A DNA stretch of 64,000 nt from Desulfogranum mediterraneum DSM 13871 (GCF_000429965.1 NZ_KE387004.1:189526-253525), one strand, 5' to 3'. Shown: positions 10,486-19,357, numbered from the stretch's first letter. Translations and numbers: made by a program. Notes: generated by a model from the letters alone, not told the origin.

Positions 10486-11000
10486 CGGACCTCACCTCCA
10501 CCGCAGACCAGGATCAGGTTGCGCAGAAACTCGGCCACTCCCTGGAGCAGCAGCATCGCCACCCCGATGGGCATCACCGTTTTAAAGGGATAGATAATCG
10601 GCTGCCAGTAGCCCTGCATGGAGCGCTCCCCCATTTCCCAGGAAAAGGCCACATAGGGGATCAGGGTATAGAGGATACCGCCCCAGAGGGGAAAGAAAAA
10701 AACCAGGTACAGGCAGATGTCGATCATGGCGCGGGTTCGCTTGGAAAAACGGCTGTAGAGGATGTCTATCCGCACATGCTGCCGCTTTTTCAGGGTCCAG
10801 GCCTCACCGAGGAGAAAGAAGGTGCCCCCGATCATGTAACTGAGGTCAAAGGCCCACTTGGTGGGTTGGTTGAGGAGGTAGCGGGAAAAAATTTCATAGC
10901 CGATCACCGCGGTGAGCAGCATCACCAGCCAGATGATGACCTTGCCCGTGGCCTCGCTGACGGCATCGATGGTCTTGATCAGACCCCGTAGTATGTTCAT
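10482..11000 (-). CDS. dctQ: TRAP transporter small permease (DctQ family)
   Basis: 172 residues with four predicted membrane helices (near residues 20-40, 58-75, 95-115 and 137-157), the usual form of DctQ. The motif WTLKKRQHVRIDIL is typical of the family. It couples the solute receptor DctP to DctM. The ATG at 11000 (MNILRGL) fits family starts; the open frame reaches 11048, but that part overlaps the hairpin between dctP and dctQ and is unlikely to be translated. Confidence 0.88.
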   Translation of the reverse strand: MNILRGLIKTIDAVSEATGKVIIWLVMLLTAVIGYEIFSRYLLNQPTKWAFDLSYMIGGTFFLLGEAWTLKKRQHVRIDILYSRFSKRTRAMIDICLYLVFFFPLWGGILYTLIPYVAFSWEMGERSMQGYWQPIIYPFKTVMPIGVAMLLLQGVAEFLRNLILVCGGGEVR

Positions 11001-11015
11001 GGCATAACAACCTGT

Positions 11016-11063
11016 AGCTAAAAACCAACAAAGGAGCTGCCTGGTCAAAAAACCAGCAACTCC
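11016..11063 (-). terminator. Attenuating hairpin between dctP and dctQ
   Basis: On the minus strand GGAGTTGCTGGT pairs with ACCAGGCAGCTCC (two bulged or mismatched positions) around a T-rich loop. TTTGTTGGTTTTTAG follows. Partial termination here would let the abundant periplasmic receptor be made in excess over the two permease subunits. Confidence 0.6.
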
Positions 11064-11086
11064 TCTGCAGTCCGACCTAAGAATAG

Positions 11087-12142
11087 TTACTTAAAGGAGG
11101 GGGTCATCAGGGCCTTGTAGTCGTCATAGTCGGCCCGGAAGCGCTGCTGCGATTCCCACACCTTTTTGAAGAAGGGATCCTTTGCCCCCTTCTCCTCCAT
11201 CAGGGCCACGGTCTTTGCTGCCAGGGCCTTCTGGATCTTGGGATCGAGGTACTGGATCTTGACCCCACGTTTCTTGAAGAACTCGATGGCCGGCACGTCC
11301 CTGCTGATGCAGCGGGTGAGCAGCTCCATGGTGGAGGCCTTGGCCGCAACCCGGACGATCTCCCTGAGATCTTCGGGCAGCTTGTTCCAGGAACGCTTGT
11401 TGACCCTCAGGTCCATGATGGTGCTGGTCTGGTGAATACCCGGCACCAGCAGGTAGTCGGCGATCTCGTAGAAGGCCAGGTCCTTATCGATGTTGGGCAC
11501 ACTGAACTCACCGGCATCGATCACCTTACGCTGCAGGGCCTCGTAGACCTCACCGGCAGGCAGCATCATCACCGAGGCACCGGCGGCGCTGAGGATTTCC
11601 CCCCAGTAACCGGAGGTCCGAAACTTCATGCCCTTGAAATCTTCCATGGAGGTGATGGCCTTGTTGGACCAGGCCAGGTTCTCGCTGGGCAGGATTCCGC
11701 AGGGGGCCACATAACCGTAATCATACCTCTTGTAGAGCTCCTTGAAGAGCTCATAACCCTCGCCATCATACATCCAGGTCAGGTAGGGGATGGCTTCCAT
11801 CCCAAAGGGGATATAACCGAACAGGGGAGCGGCCGGCAGCTGACCGACCACATAGCCAGGAGAGCTGTGGGACGCATCGATCACCCCCATACGTACCGAA
11901 TCGGTGACCTCCAGGGCCCCCATCAGCACGCCCGCAGGATAGCTCTTGATGGTCAGGCGACCGTTGCTCATCTTGGTGACCTGGGCGGCAAAGTTGTCGG
12001 CAGCCTCCTGCAGGATGGTACCTTCGGGCCAGGAACTGGCCATCTTCCAGGTAATGGTATCAGCACCGAGCACCGTGGCCGTGGTCGCAACGATGGAAAA
12101 GAGCCCCGCCGCCGCTGTCATCAGTAATTTTTTGAGTCGCAT
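11087..12142 (-). CDS. dctP: TRAP transporter solute-binding receptor (DctP family)
   Basis: 351 residues. A signal peptide (KKLLMTAAAGLFSIVA, cleavage near VLGA) precedes the mature receptor. The DctP fold is shown by WKMASSWPEGT, the FKGMKFRTSG block with the conserved arginine that binds substrate carboxylates, and PAGEVYEALQRKVIDAGEF. It captures an organic acid in the periplasm for DctQM. AAGGGG precedes the ATG. As first gene of the operon it is followed by a hairpin that probably raises its level. The operon partners lutABC point to lactate; sequence alone cannot prove the ligand. Confidence 0.92.
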   Translation of the reverse strand: MRLKKLLMTAAAGLFSIVATTATVLGADTITWKMASSWPEGTILQEAADNFAAQVTKMSNGRLTIKSYPAGVLMGALEVTDSVRMGVIDASHSSPGYVVGQLPAAPLFGYIPFGMEAIPYLTWMYDGEGYELFKELYKRYDYGYVAPCGILPSENLAWSNKAITSMEDFKGMKFRTSGYWGEILSAAGASVMMLPAGEVYEALQRKVIDAGEFSVPNIDKDLAFYEIADYLLVPGIHQTSTIMDLRVNKRSWNKLPEDLREIVRVAAKASTMELLTRCISRDVPAIEFFKKRGVKIQYLDPKIQKALAAKTVALMEEKGAKDPFFKKVWESQQRFRADYDDYKALMTPSFK

Positions 12143-12210
12143 GACCGTCCCCTTGCAGCTAAATTTTATTGATTAATATTAGTTGATGTAACATTAGAAA
12201 AACGGGAATT

Positions 12211-12239
12211 AACTAACCGCCGCAGAACCAAATTGTCAA
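12211..12239 (-). promoter_or_regulatory. Candidate promoter of dctPQM-lutABC
   Basis: Minus strand: TTGACA (12239-12234), 17 bp, then TTAGTT (12216-12211). The -35 box is perfect and the -10 is weak, which would fit an activated promoter. The leader to the dctP start is about 60 nt. Confidence 0.5.
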
Positions 12240-12692
12240 TATTTTTGTAGGGGAGCACCAGGGAACCAGCCAGCCAATCGGCCACGCAATCTCAGGAAGA
12301 TCAGCTGATTTCAGCGGAGCCACCTGCCCCTGGAACGGACCTGGAGGCAGAGGAAAGCAAACCAGTCGGCCTCGACTATCCATCGGCACGGGGCGAACTT
12401 ACCAACATTAAGCTCAACTTAAATAATCAGCCATTCTTCAGGACGAGGGGTCAGGGACAGGGAAACCAGGGGCCCCCATTTTTCATGGTCTGCAGGTTCT
12501 TTTTTTTTAAGGAGGGAGGCAGAGGAGAGAGCGGCCGCAGGGCCTTGCAGCCATTGGCTGATTCTGAAACAGGGGGACAAGCCGCTGGGCCGGAGGAGGG
12601 CCTTTGGGAAGGACAAACCGTGCTGAGCGGCTCCGGCTGAGCAGCTCAGCCGGAGCATCGGGGGTGGGCTCAGGGGAGCGGGAGGATCCGGC
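12240..12692. other. Intergenic region with a strong hairpin
   Basis: About 450 bp without a recognisable gene. At 12630-12656 GCTCCGGCTGAGC and its exact reverse complement face each other with one base between. This 13-bp palindrome lies 37 bp beyond the CocE hydrolase stop. It has no T-tract, so it may stabilise the 3' end of that mRNA or act as a factor-dependent terminator. Confidence 0.5.
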
Positions 12693-14720
12693 TCAGAGAA
12701 GATCCCTGGGGATCACCCTGTCCCAGTTTTCCGAGTAGACCCGTTTATCCCCCTCATAGGCATCGAGTTCCGCCCTGAGATAGAAATGGTCTGCCGAAGA
12801 GGTCAGCACCGTCCGGGTTACGGTCCGTACCGACCAGCTTCCCCGGCTGAAGCTCCTCTCCCAGAGGGTTTCGCCTCTGACCGAGTTGAAGTCATCGCCC
12901 TGGTAGGTGTACCACTCCTTGGCCGTGCGGCCGATGGCGAGGTCGATCTCCTTGATATAGTGGCGGCCGCTGTCGTTGACCACCTCCAGGGTAGAGACAT
13001 CGGCGGCAAGGTCCCTGATCACCCGCCAGTTGTGGTGCTCAGGGCTGAGCACCTCCATCCTCAGGGGAGGTGCCGCCTCCGGCGGCTCAAAGGGGCGCAG
13101 GCCAAGGTCTGCGCTCCGTGGTTTCCGGGTGGGCAGGAGCAGTCGGCTGTTCTTGGTATAGAGCATGAGACCGACCGGTGTGGGTGCCGGCCAGGCCATG
13201 GGCCAGTAGGAGGTCGAAACCGCCACCCGAAGCCGGTGACCTGCAGGAATGACCTGGGCCACATGGTTAAGCACCACCTTGACCAGGTAGCGTCTCCCGG
13301 GTTCCAGTGGTTGGGGATGCTCGTGACTGTCACGATGGGTGAGATTCAAGAGGCCGTAGCTGATCCGGGTCGCCTTATCCTCTCCATCGATATCGGAGAG
13401 CCGCACCGCGACCATGGCAACAGCCTGATCTGCCTCCAACTCCAGTTCCACCACCGGGGCCCCCAGGATCTCCAGGGCCTCGCTCAGGGGTCCCGAATCA
13501 TAGACCCGGGCGCCCCCGTCTTCCTGACGTTGATCATGGGGCAGGTCCGGGGCAGCGGCGTACGAACACCACTTTCCGGCAAAGAGGCCCAGGCCCAGGG
13601 GCGACTGGAGGTGACAGCACTCCTCTCCCAGCCGCTGCTCATGGGGAGCAAGCAGCATCCGGGCCGGCGCCATGGCATACTCCCGGGTGGTGATACGGGC
13701 AGAGGGCCAGCTGGGTTCCGCCACCCATCTCCCGGGCCGGCAGGCGTAGCTGGTGGTCGGCGGCACACTCTCCTGCATCCAGACCCGCAGCATGGGCTCT
13801 GCCATCACCCCGGTATCGCGATCCTTGAGCCAGGTATCCCACCAGCGGAGCGCCTCCTGGAGAAAACCGATGGCAGGGCCTGGAACCCCCACATGGGGAT
13901 ACTTATGCCCCCAGGGGCCGATCAGGCCCTTGCGGGGAGAGGAGAGGCCTGCAAGCAGGCGAAATACCGCGTTGGAATAGCCGTCTGCCCAGCCGGAGAC
14001 CGCCAGCACCGGGCACTGGATGGCCGCATAATCTTCACAGACAGAGCCATGCTGCCAGTAGGCGTCCCGCCTCTGGTGACGCAACCACTGCTCCAGCCAG
14101 AGGCCGCTGCCCCGCAAGCGTTCAAACCAGAGCTCGCGCCACTGCTCTCCGACCGTTGCCGGATCCGGCGGACAGGAGTTGTAGCTGAACATGGTCGAGG
14201 CCCAGGAGAGGTTGTCCCCCAGAAGGCAGCCTCCCATCTGATGGACATCGTCTGCAAAACGGTCGTCGGTTGAGGAGGCGGTGATGATGGCCTGGAGTTG
14301 GGGCGGACGCAGGGCGGCAAGCTGCAGGCCGTTAAAGCCGCCCCAGGAGATCCCCATGATCCCCACCCTGCCGTTGCACCAGGGCTGTTGCTCAAGCCAC
14401 TGGAGGATGGCCAGGCCATCGTCGAGCTCCTGCTGGAGATACTCATCCCTGAGCACCCCTTCCGAATCACCGCTGCCGCGCAGGTCCACCCGCAGCCCGG
14501 CATAGCCGTTGCCTGCAAAATAGGTGTAGATCTGGGTATCGCGGCTGCGGGTGGAATCCCGCTTGCGATAGGGAATGTACTCCAGGATAGCGGGAACCGG
14601 GTCCTGCTCAGCCCCGGCCGGCAGCCAGAGCCGTGCGGCAAGCCGGACCCCGTCGGCCATGGGGATCCAGAGATGTTCATGCTCCACGACCTCATGCTTA
14701 AATGTTCTGACAATTTTCAT
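12693..14720 (-). CDS. CocE/NonD-family hydrolase (X-Pro dipeptidyl-peptidase S15-like)
   Basis: 675 residues. The N-terminal alpha/beta-hydrolase domain has the nucleophile elbow GISWGG (Ser near residue 125), the acid loop SGWADGYSN and the histidine in GPWGHKYPH. A jelly-roll C-terminal domain (from about residue 420, with LELEADQAVAMVAVRLSD and GHRLRVAVSTSYWP) follows. Family members cleave esters or amides such as cocaine, acyl amino acids or X-Pro peptides. No signal peptide is seen, so it should act in the cytoplasm. Its ATG overlaps the stop of the ATP-grasp gene upstream, which means the pair is coupled and perhaps makes and breaks the same amide or ester bond (inference). Confidence 0.88.
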   Translation of the reverse strand: MKIVRTFKHEVVEHEHLWIPMADGVRLAARLWLPAGAEQDPVPAILEYIPYRKRDSTRSRDTQIYTYFAGNGYAGLRVDLRGSGDSEGVLRDEYLQQELDDGLAILQWLEQQPWCNGRVGIMGISWGGFNGLQLAALRPPQLQAIITASSTDDRFADDVHQMGGCLLGDNLSWASTMFSYNSCPPDPATVGEQWRELWFERLRGSGLWLEQWLRHQRRDAYWQHGSVCEDYAAIQCPVLAVSGWADGYSNAVFRLLAGLSSPRKGLIGPWGHKYPHVGVPGPAIGFLQEALRWWDTWLKDRDTGVMAEPMLRVWMQESVPPTTSYACRPGRWVAEPSWPSARITTREYAMAPARMLLAPHEQRLGEECCHLQSPLGLGLFAGKWCSYAAAPDLPHDQRQEDGGARVYDSGPLSEALEILGAPVVELELEADQAVAMVAVRLSDIDGEDKATRISYGLLNLTHRDSHEHPQPLEPGRRYLVKVVLNHVAQVIPAGHRLRVAVSTSYWPMAWPAPTPVGLMLYTKNSRLLLPTRKPRSADLGLRPFEPPEAAPPLRMEVLSPEHHNWRVIRDLAADVSTLEVVNDSGRHYIKEIDLAIGRTAKEWYTYQGDDFNSVRGETLWERSFSRGSWSVRTVTRTVLTSSADHFYLRAELDAYEGDKRVYSENWDRVIPRDLL

Positions 14721-16012
14721 GCGGTCCCTCCCCTCTCCTCAATCTCAAAGGGCAAGAGCGAGAGGGCCGCCTGGTAGCGCTGCTCCAGTTGCCGAGGCCC
14801 CGCAGCCCCGATGAACAGATCTGCAAGCTCGTAGCTGTAGCTGTCCTGATCCAGCAGCTCGGACAGACGGATGCCCGGACAGACGTTGAGGAGCAGCTCG
14901 CTGCCGGGAAAGGTCTGCTTGAGCTCTTCGATCTGGGCCCTGTCAGGCACCCTGACAACCCTGCCGTCCCGGTGGCGACGGAGCATGAATTTTGCTGCCA
15001 GCGCGAACTCTCCCTGGCGATGGGGAAAGCTCGGCTCCCGGCCAAGCGCCAGGTCGATCATCACCTGGTGATGATACTCGCCGTCCACCATCTTGAACAG
15101 CGAACAGTGGGATTTGGATATCCTGGTGTTGATCTCCAGCAGGTGGATGGAGTCCTGCTCCTCATCCCAGTAAAATTCGATGTTAAAGGGGGCCTGGTCA
15201 TAGCCTGTACGGAGCAGCACCTTGGCGGTTGCCTCGATCATCCGCTGCTGCACCTCGGGAGGGAGGCTGGAGGGATACTGATAGCGGGAGAAACTGGAGC
15301 AGTGGCGGCCCTCACGCAAGGAGTCAATCACGCCGTAGACCTGGACCCTCCCCTTGCAGACATAACCCTCCAGGGTACACTGGCGGCCCCGGGAGATCAG
15401 CCCCTCGGCAATACAGTAATAGCCATCCACCCTTTCAATCTCTGCAGGAAGCTCTGCATGGTTCAGGATGAGATTGAAGGGTTCTGCGTAGCGGCCGATA
15501 TGGCTGCGGATCTTCTCCAGACTTTGCTCAAACTCTTCGCGGTTGCGAACCAGGAAACCCAGGTGGGAGAGCACCGACTTAACCGGTTTTATCCAGAAGG
15601 GATAGTCCAGGCTGCACTGGGTAGGGGCCTCTGCTGCAAAGGGGTTGATCTTCTGGAAAGGCGGGATCAGTTCCGGGACCACCTCCTCTTGGATCAGGCG
15701 GCTCCAGTACTTGTGTTCACATTTGAGCACCGCAACCAGGCTGGGTCCGCCCAGGCCGACCTGGCGACGGATGATCGGCAGGACCGTGCTCACCGGAAAA
15801 TCCCAGTAGCCGATGACCGCATCAACGGTGCCATCAAAAGCCGTCAGGGTCTGCGCCGTATGTTCAAGGAGTTCGCGTACAGGAAAATCGGATCCACACT
15901 TGATTTCCCGGTAGGAGATCAGGGAGTGAAAACGATAGTTATCTGCACCCTCTACTGCCTCCAGTTGGGCAAGGTGAAAATCATCCAGGCCGACGACAAA
16001 GATATTCTTCAT
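14717..16012 (-). CDS. ATP-grasp enzyme (carboxylate-amine ligase type)
   Basis: 431 residues. A preATP-grasp part (VVGLDDFHLAQLEAVEG) is followed by the ATP-grasp fold: FWIKPVKSVLSHLG for the ATP-binding lysine loop, and FNIEFYWDEEQDSIHLLEINTRIS split as FNIEFYWDEE and LLEINTRIS for the metal-binding Glu and Asn. Such enzymes join an acyl phosphate to an amine, making dipeptides or amides. AGGAG seven bases before the ATG at 16012 selects MKNIFVVG as the start over an earlier ATG at 16042. It is the first gene of a two-gene operon with the CocE-type hydrolase. The product is unknown. Confidence 0.82.
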   Translation of the reverse strand: MKNIFVVGLDDFHLAQLEAVEGADNYRFHSLISYREIKCGSDFPVRELLEHTAQTLTAFDGTVDAVIGYWDFPVSTVLPIIRRQVGLGGPSLVAVLKCEHKYWSRLIQEEVVPELIPPFQKINPFAAEAPTQCSLDYPFWIKPVKSVLSHLGFLVRNREEFEQSLEKIRSHIGRYAEPFNLILNHAELPAEIERVDGYYCIAEGLISRGRQCTLEGYVCKGRVQVYGVIDSLREGRHCSSFSRYQYPSSLPPEVQQRMIEATAKVLLRTGYDQAPFNIEFYWDEEQDSIHLLEINTRISKSHCSLFKMVDGEYHHQVMIDLALGREPSFPHRQGEFALAAKFMLRRHRDGRVVRVPDRAQIEELKQTFPGSELLLNVCPGIRLSELLDQDSYSYELADLFIGAAGPRQLEQRYQAALSLLPFEIEERGGTA

Positions 16013-16370
16013 CTGTGGACTCCTCACGATACATTGATTCATGACGCCTCTTAAGAAACGAAAAAACGCTCAAGAAGCTGGCTGCACCTTAGAGGATACA
16101 ACCTGGGAAATACAATGCTACGGGAACGGCTCAAGCTGAAAATGCGCTGAATGTATAGCTGAAGTTTAGCAGGAGTGCTGAAGAGAAACAAGGCAAAGCC
16201 GGGAAAGAAAGCTGCTGCTACTCACCCTAGACCCGGCAGCGGTGACAGGAAAACAGAACGATCGGGGGGGGACCCTTACCGGCTGCCCCTTCTGAAATCG
16301 AGCCTTGCCGACAACACAGCGATAGTGATACCCCTTTTTTCACTCCTACCTAGGAGTCGATTGCGCCGCC
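16013..16370. other. Intergenic region upstream of the ATP-grasp operon
   Basis: About 360 bp without a gene I can support. ACTCCTA-CC-TAGGAGT at 16342-16357 is a perfect inverted repeat, but the adjacent T run is on the wrong side for a terminator of either neighbour. Confidence 0.4.
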
Positions 16371-17300
16371 TCAGGTAAAGCCGGCACCCGCGGTACAACC
16401 GTAACAGTGATCAGCGCTGATGATCGGAATCCCCTTGCCAATGGTATCCACCTCGCTGAGGTGCAACCGGCGACCGCTGTGGTAGAGGCCGGCGGCAAGG
16501 TTGAAATCGCAATCGTAGAGAAAACCGTCCCAGGAGACGCTGATCAGGCTCCTGCACATCAAGCCTGCAACGGTGGCAGGGTTAAAACCGGCCGCCAGCT
16601 TGGCCATATAGGGCTGAAGATTACCGCTTCTCTCCAGCCAGGCGCGAAAACGGCCAAGGGGCATGTTGGCAAAGGTGTAGAGATTGGTGAATGCAATCCC
16701 CCACTTCGCAGCCAGCTCACTCTTGTAGCGCTGCTCTGCCCGGGATTGCTCCACCGGCAGAAAGGCCCCGGCTGGGTTGGCCACAAGAAAGAGCTCCAGC
16801 CCGGTTCCCGCTTTGCCATAGCCAAGCCGGTTAAGTTCTTTCAGTGCCTTTACGCTTGACTCCCAGACCCCGCTGCCGCGCTGGGCATCTGCCTGTTTTT
16901 TATTGGTTGAAGGAAAAGACGCCGCTATAGCCACCTTGCCTGCAACAAGTTGCTCCAAGAGAGCAGCGTATTCGCCCCTGGTCAGCAAGGTCAGGTTGGA
17001 CCTGAAAAGAACCCGCTCCACCTGCAGGGACAATCCGTCGAGCAGATACGCGATATCAGGAACCAGCTCAGGGGCTCCGCCGGTTATGTCGGCAAGCTTG
17101 AAGCTATTTCTCCGGACAAAGGAAAGAACCTCCTCCATGGTGGCTCGGGTCATGACCTCCTGGCGTGCCGGGCCGGCATCGAGATGGCAGTGCTTACAGG
17201 CCAGGTTGCACCGAAAGCCGGTATTGATCTGCAGGGTAGAGGTTACTTCCCGGACCAAGTGCAGGCCATGGTGATGGAGCGTATCCTGAAAGGAGCGCAT
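16371..17300 (-). CDS. arsS: Arsenosugar biosynthesis radical SAM protein ArsS
   Basis: 309 residues. The radical SAM motif CNLACKHC lies near residue 31, followed by the typical ADITGGAPEL and the family block GLYHSGRRL. The C-terminal SPASM-like cysteines are seen in MCRSLISVSWDGFLYDCDFN and DHCYGCTAGAG. ArsS transfers a 5'-deoxyadenosyl group to dimethylarsenic on the way to arsenosugars. The protein ends just after CYGCTAGAGFT, where relatives usually carry a few more residues with a further Cys, so the tail may be shortened. Its partner gene lies 36 bp upstream. No arsM methyltransferase is present in the window. Confidence 0.88.
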   Translation of the reverse strand: MRSFQDTLHHHGLHLVREVTSTLQINTGFRCNLACKHCHLDAGPARQEVMTRATMEEVLSFVRRNSFKLADITGGAPELVPDIAYLLDGLSLQVERVLFRSNLTLLTRGEYAALLEQLVAGKVAIAASFPSTNKKQADAQRGSGVWESSVKALKELNRLGYGKAGTGLELFLVANPAGAFLPVEQSRAEQRYKSELAAKWGIAFTNLYTFANMPLGRFRAWLERSGNLQPYMAKLAAGFNPATVAGLMCRSLISVSWDGFLYDCDFNLAAGLYHSGRRLHLSEVDTIGKGIPIISADHCYGCTAGAGFT

Positions 17301-17336
17301 AGCAAAGGCAAAGGCAGAGGTTGGCGGGAGGGCGGA

Positions 17337-17669
17337 CTACATGGAGACCTTCTTACACCTATTCATCATCTGTACCCCATGAACCAGGGAGGCCCCTCCG
17401 CGGATAGCACAGGCAACATGGACGGCTTCGGTCATCTCCGCCTGGTTGGAACCCTTTTCCAGACAGGCCGTTGTATAGGCATCAATACAGTATGGGCACT
17501 GCACGCTATGGGCCACAGCCAAGGCGATGAGGGCCTTCTCTCGTTCGCTGAGTTCGCCCTCGGCAAAGACCGTCCCGTAATAGTCAAAAAACTTTTTGGC
17601 CATTTCCGGGGCCTCCTCAGCTATCTCTCCAAATTTAGCAAGGTCAGACGGATTGTAATAGCTCTCCAT
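17337..17669 (-). CDS. Arsenosugar-associated peroxidase-like (AhpD/CMD) protein
   Basis: 110 residues of the carboxymuconolactone decarboxylase/AhpD fold, with the redox motif HSVQCPYCIDAYT (Cys-Pro-Tyr-Cys) near residue 58. The family regularly sits beside arsS and is presumed to protect the radical enzyme or handle thiols. GAGGAG six bases before the ATG at 17669 (MESYYNPSDL) selects this start rather than the ATG at 17675. It is the first gene of the pair with arsS, and a Fur-like palindrome lies upstream. Confidence 0.85.
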   Translation of the reverse strand: MESYYNPSDLAKFGEIAEEAPEMAKKFFDYYGTVFAEGELSEREKALIALAVAHSVQCPYCIDAYTTACLEKGSNQAEMTEAVHVACAIRGGASLVHGVQMMNRCKKVSM

Positions 17670-17723
17670 TCTCATCTCCTCTTTTTTTGCACAAAGGGCT
17701 GCGTAACAAGACGGTTATCAAGG

Positions 17724-17741
17724 GATAATACAATAATTATC
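17724..17741. promoter_or_regulatory. Fur-like palindrome before the arsenosugar operon
   Basis: GATAATACAATAATTATC has perfect GATAAT/ATTATC arms around six bases and resembles the Fur box arrangement. It stands 55 bp before the peroxidase-like gene. The metal response is an inference from the sequence pattern only. Confidence 0.35.
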
Positions 17742-17867
17742 ATCAAAATACGCTGATAAGTCAACAGCCAGGGCCAGGGGAACCATCACAGTGGAGGAGC
17801 ACTGGGCAGGTGCAGTCCCGGTGCTTATGGTTTGTTGTAGAAGTAATCTCAGCATGGAGGCAAAGAG

Positions 17868-18122
17868 ATGAACAACCACTCCTCCTTGATACAGCGCATC
17901 GGTCTCTGGCTGGTGATCGGCCTGCGGATGATCGTCGGCCTGGTGGTGATGAAGGCGGGTTACGATCTTGCCGCAGGCAGGCTGCGCTACGATATTTCCC
18001 TGGAAAACGACCCGATCACGCCCCTGTTCATCATCCTGATGGGTGCCTACTTCTGCTTTTCCAGCCTGTTTCGTTGGCTGTTCTCTGACTCGGATGAACA
18101 GGAAACCGAAACCAGGGAGTAG
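17868..18122 (+). CDS. Small two-helix membrane protein
   Basis: 84 residues with two hydrophobic segments (about 12-34 and 50-70) and an acidic C-terminal tail (SDSDEQETETRE). GGAGG is placed about 10 bases before the ATG. I recognise no family. It is monocistronic, lying between divergent arsS genes and the convergent HDOD gene. Confidence 0.65.
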   Translation: MNNHSSLIQRIGLWLVIGLRMIVGLVVMKAGYDLAAGRLRYDISLENDPITPLFIILMGAYFCFSSLFRWLFSDSDEQETETRE

Positions 18123-18225
18123 AGCAGCAATCCTCTGCACCACGCCCCTGCCCTGCAACGCGAGTCCATGGACCGGGTATCTGACCCCAGCGCCCTTGAC
18201 TCCGGGCCCCGAGAGAAAGACACTC

Positions 18226-19065
18226 CTAATTCCCCAGACTTGGGGTGCTCTCCAAGAACTCAGCCAGCTCCTGGATGTCCTCGGCAGCGAGGTTGAGCAG
18301 CCTGGCCTCTGCTGTGGCCGGCAGCTCCAGTTCCCCGTCACGCACCAGGCCGATGCCCAGCTGATGGCAGACCAGATTGGCCATCCGCACCAGCAGCAGC
18401 AGATAGTTGTCAGGATTGGGTTCTTGCTGGTGATGGTCACGGGCGATGTTACAGGAGGCCTCGGGCAGCCCCAGCTGCTGCATCAACCTGTACCCCTGTT
18501 CCGGATGCATCAGCTCCATTGCCTGGAGCAGCAGGTCGTTATCGATCTTGATCGTCTTATTCTTCTTGCGCTTCTGTTCGATCACCACCAGGATCAGGAG
18601 CTTGCCCACATCATGAAACAGGCCGGAGAAGAAGGCCTCGTTCTGCATCACTCCGAAATCCAGACGCTTGGAAAGCCAACCCGCGGCAAAGGCGCAGCCC
18701 ACCGAGTGCTGCCAGAGCCTGCGCATCATCACCCTGACCTTGGGATCCTTGCTCTGGTAATTCTTGCGGTTCATATCCATGAGCACGATGTTGCCGATCT
18801 CGGTCATGCCCAGGCGGACGATTGCCGAGCGAACGGTGGTGGTCTTGACCAGACCGCCGAAGCGTGAGGAGTTGGCCACCTTGAGGATATTGCTGGAAAG
18901 GGACTGATCCGCGATGATAATCCTCTCCACTGTGCGGAGATCAGGATCTTTTTTTATCAGTTCGAGCTGCACCCGCATGGCCACCGGATCAAAGATGGGC
19001 AGGGTCAGCCGCTCGGACTCGATATACTCGCTGAGGGTATCGACAAAGGCTCTGGACTTGGTCAT
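18226..19065 (-). CDS. HDOD-domain signalling protein
   Basis: 279 residues, single HDOD domain. The opening LTLPIFDPVAMRVQLELIKKD and SLSSNILKVANSS are classical, and FFSGLFHDVGK supplies the remnant HD motif. HDOD proteins act as scaffolds in signalling, motility and cell-cycle control and usually lack phosphohydrolase activity. This version keeps a full His-Asp pair (FHDVGK). It is not in an operon. Confidence 0.88.
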   Translation of the reverse strand: MTKSRAFVDTLSEYIESERLTLPIFDPVAMRVQLELIKKDPDLRTVERIIIADQSLSSNILKVANSSRFGGLVKTTTVRSAIVRLGMTEIGNIVLMDMNRKNYQSKDPKVRVMMRRLWQHSVGCAFAAGWLSKRLDFGVMQNEAFFSGLFHDVGKLLILVVIEQKRKKNKTIKIDNDLLLQAMELMHPEQGYRLMQQLGLPEASCNIARDHHQQEPNPDNYLLLLVRMANLVCHQLGIGLVRDGELELPATAEARLLNLAAEDIQELAEFLESTPSLGN

Positions 19066-19309
19066 GATCGCTGCTCGCTTAAAACGATAATTGAGCTAAT
19101 AGACTTTCTTTACCCTACCACACTCCCGCTGAGCTGGACAGCAGCTTTTCAGCCCCGAAACCAAGCCTGGCGAGGCCCAACCGGCGGGCAGAAAGCAGCA
19201 GATGGCCCAGCCCGGCCGAACCTGACAACAACAACGAAACATCAGACAACTAGCCCACATAAAGACAAACAATCACTTTCATCATTAAAAATGATTACTG
19301 CAAATTTTC

Positions 19310-19357
19310 TTGACGAAAAAGGCTGTTACAGGTAAAAACTGAATGAGTACTCAGTCA
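19310..19357 (+). promoter_or_regulatory. tetR-sulP promoter and operator
   Basis: TTGACG (19310-19315), 17 bp, TAAAAA (19333-19338) make the promoter. The 18-bp near-perfect palindrome TGAATGAGTACTCAGTCA (19340-19357, core TGAGTACTCA) covers the transcription start, the usual place for TetR autorepression. A decayed copy of this whole region is at 58.3-58.5 kb. Confidence 0.7.

Noticed and set aside
8440-10593. 717-codon plus-strand frame opposite lutA and dctM
   Set aside because: It is the complement of well-recognised genes. Its composition is rich in Gly, His, Asp and Gln as expected of antisense frames in GC-rich DNA, and it has no domain or ribosome site.
12786-14273. 495-codon plus-strand frame opposite the CocE-type hydrolase
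   Set aside because: Antisense shadow of a gene with complete catalytic motifs.
16342-16357. ACTCCTA-CC-TAGGAGT hairpin as terminator of a neighbouring gene
   Set aside because: The T run precedes the stem on the plus strand, giving A after the stem on the minus strand, so it fits neither direction.
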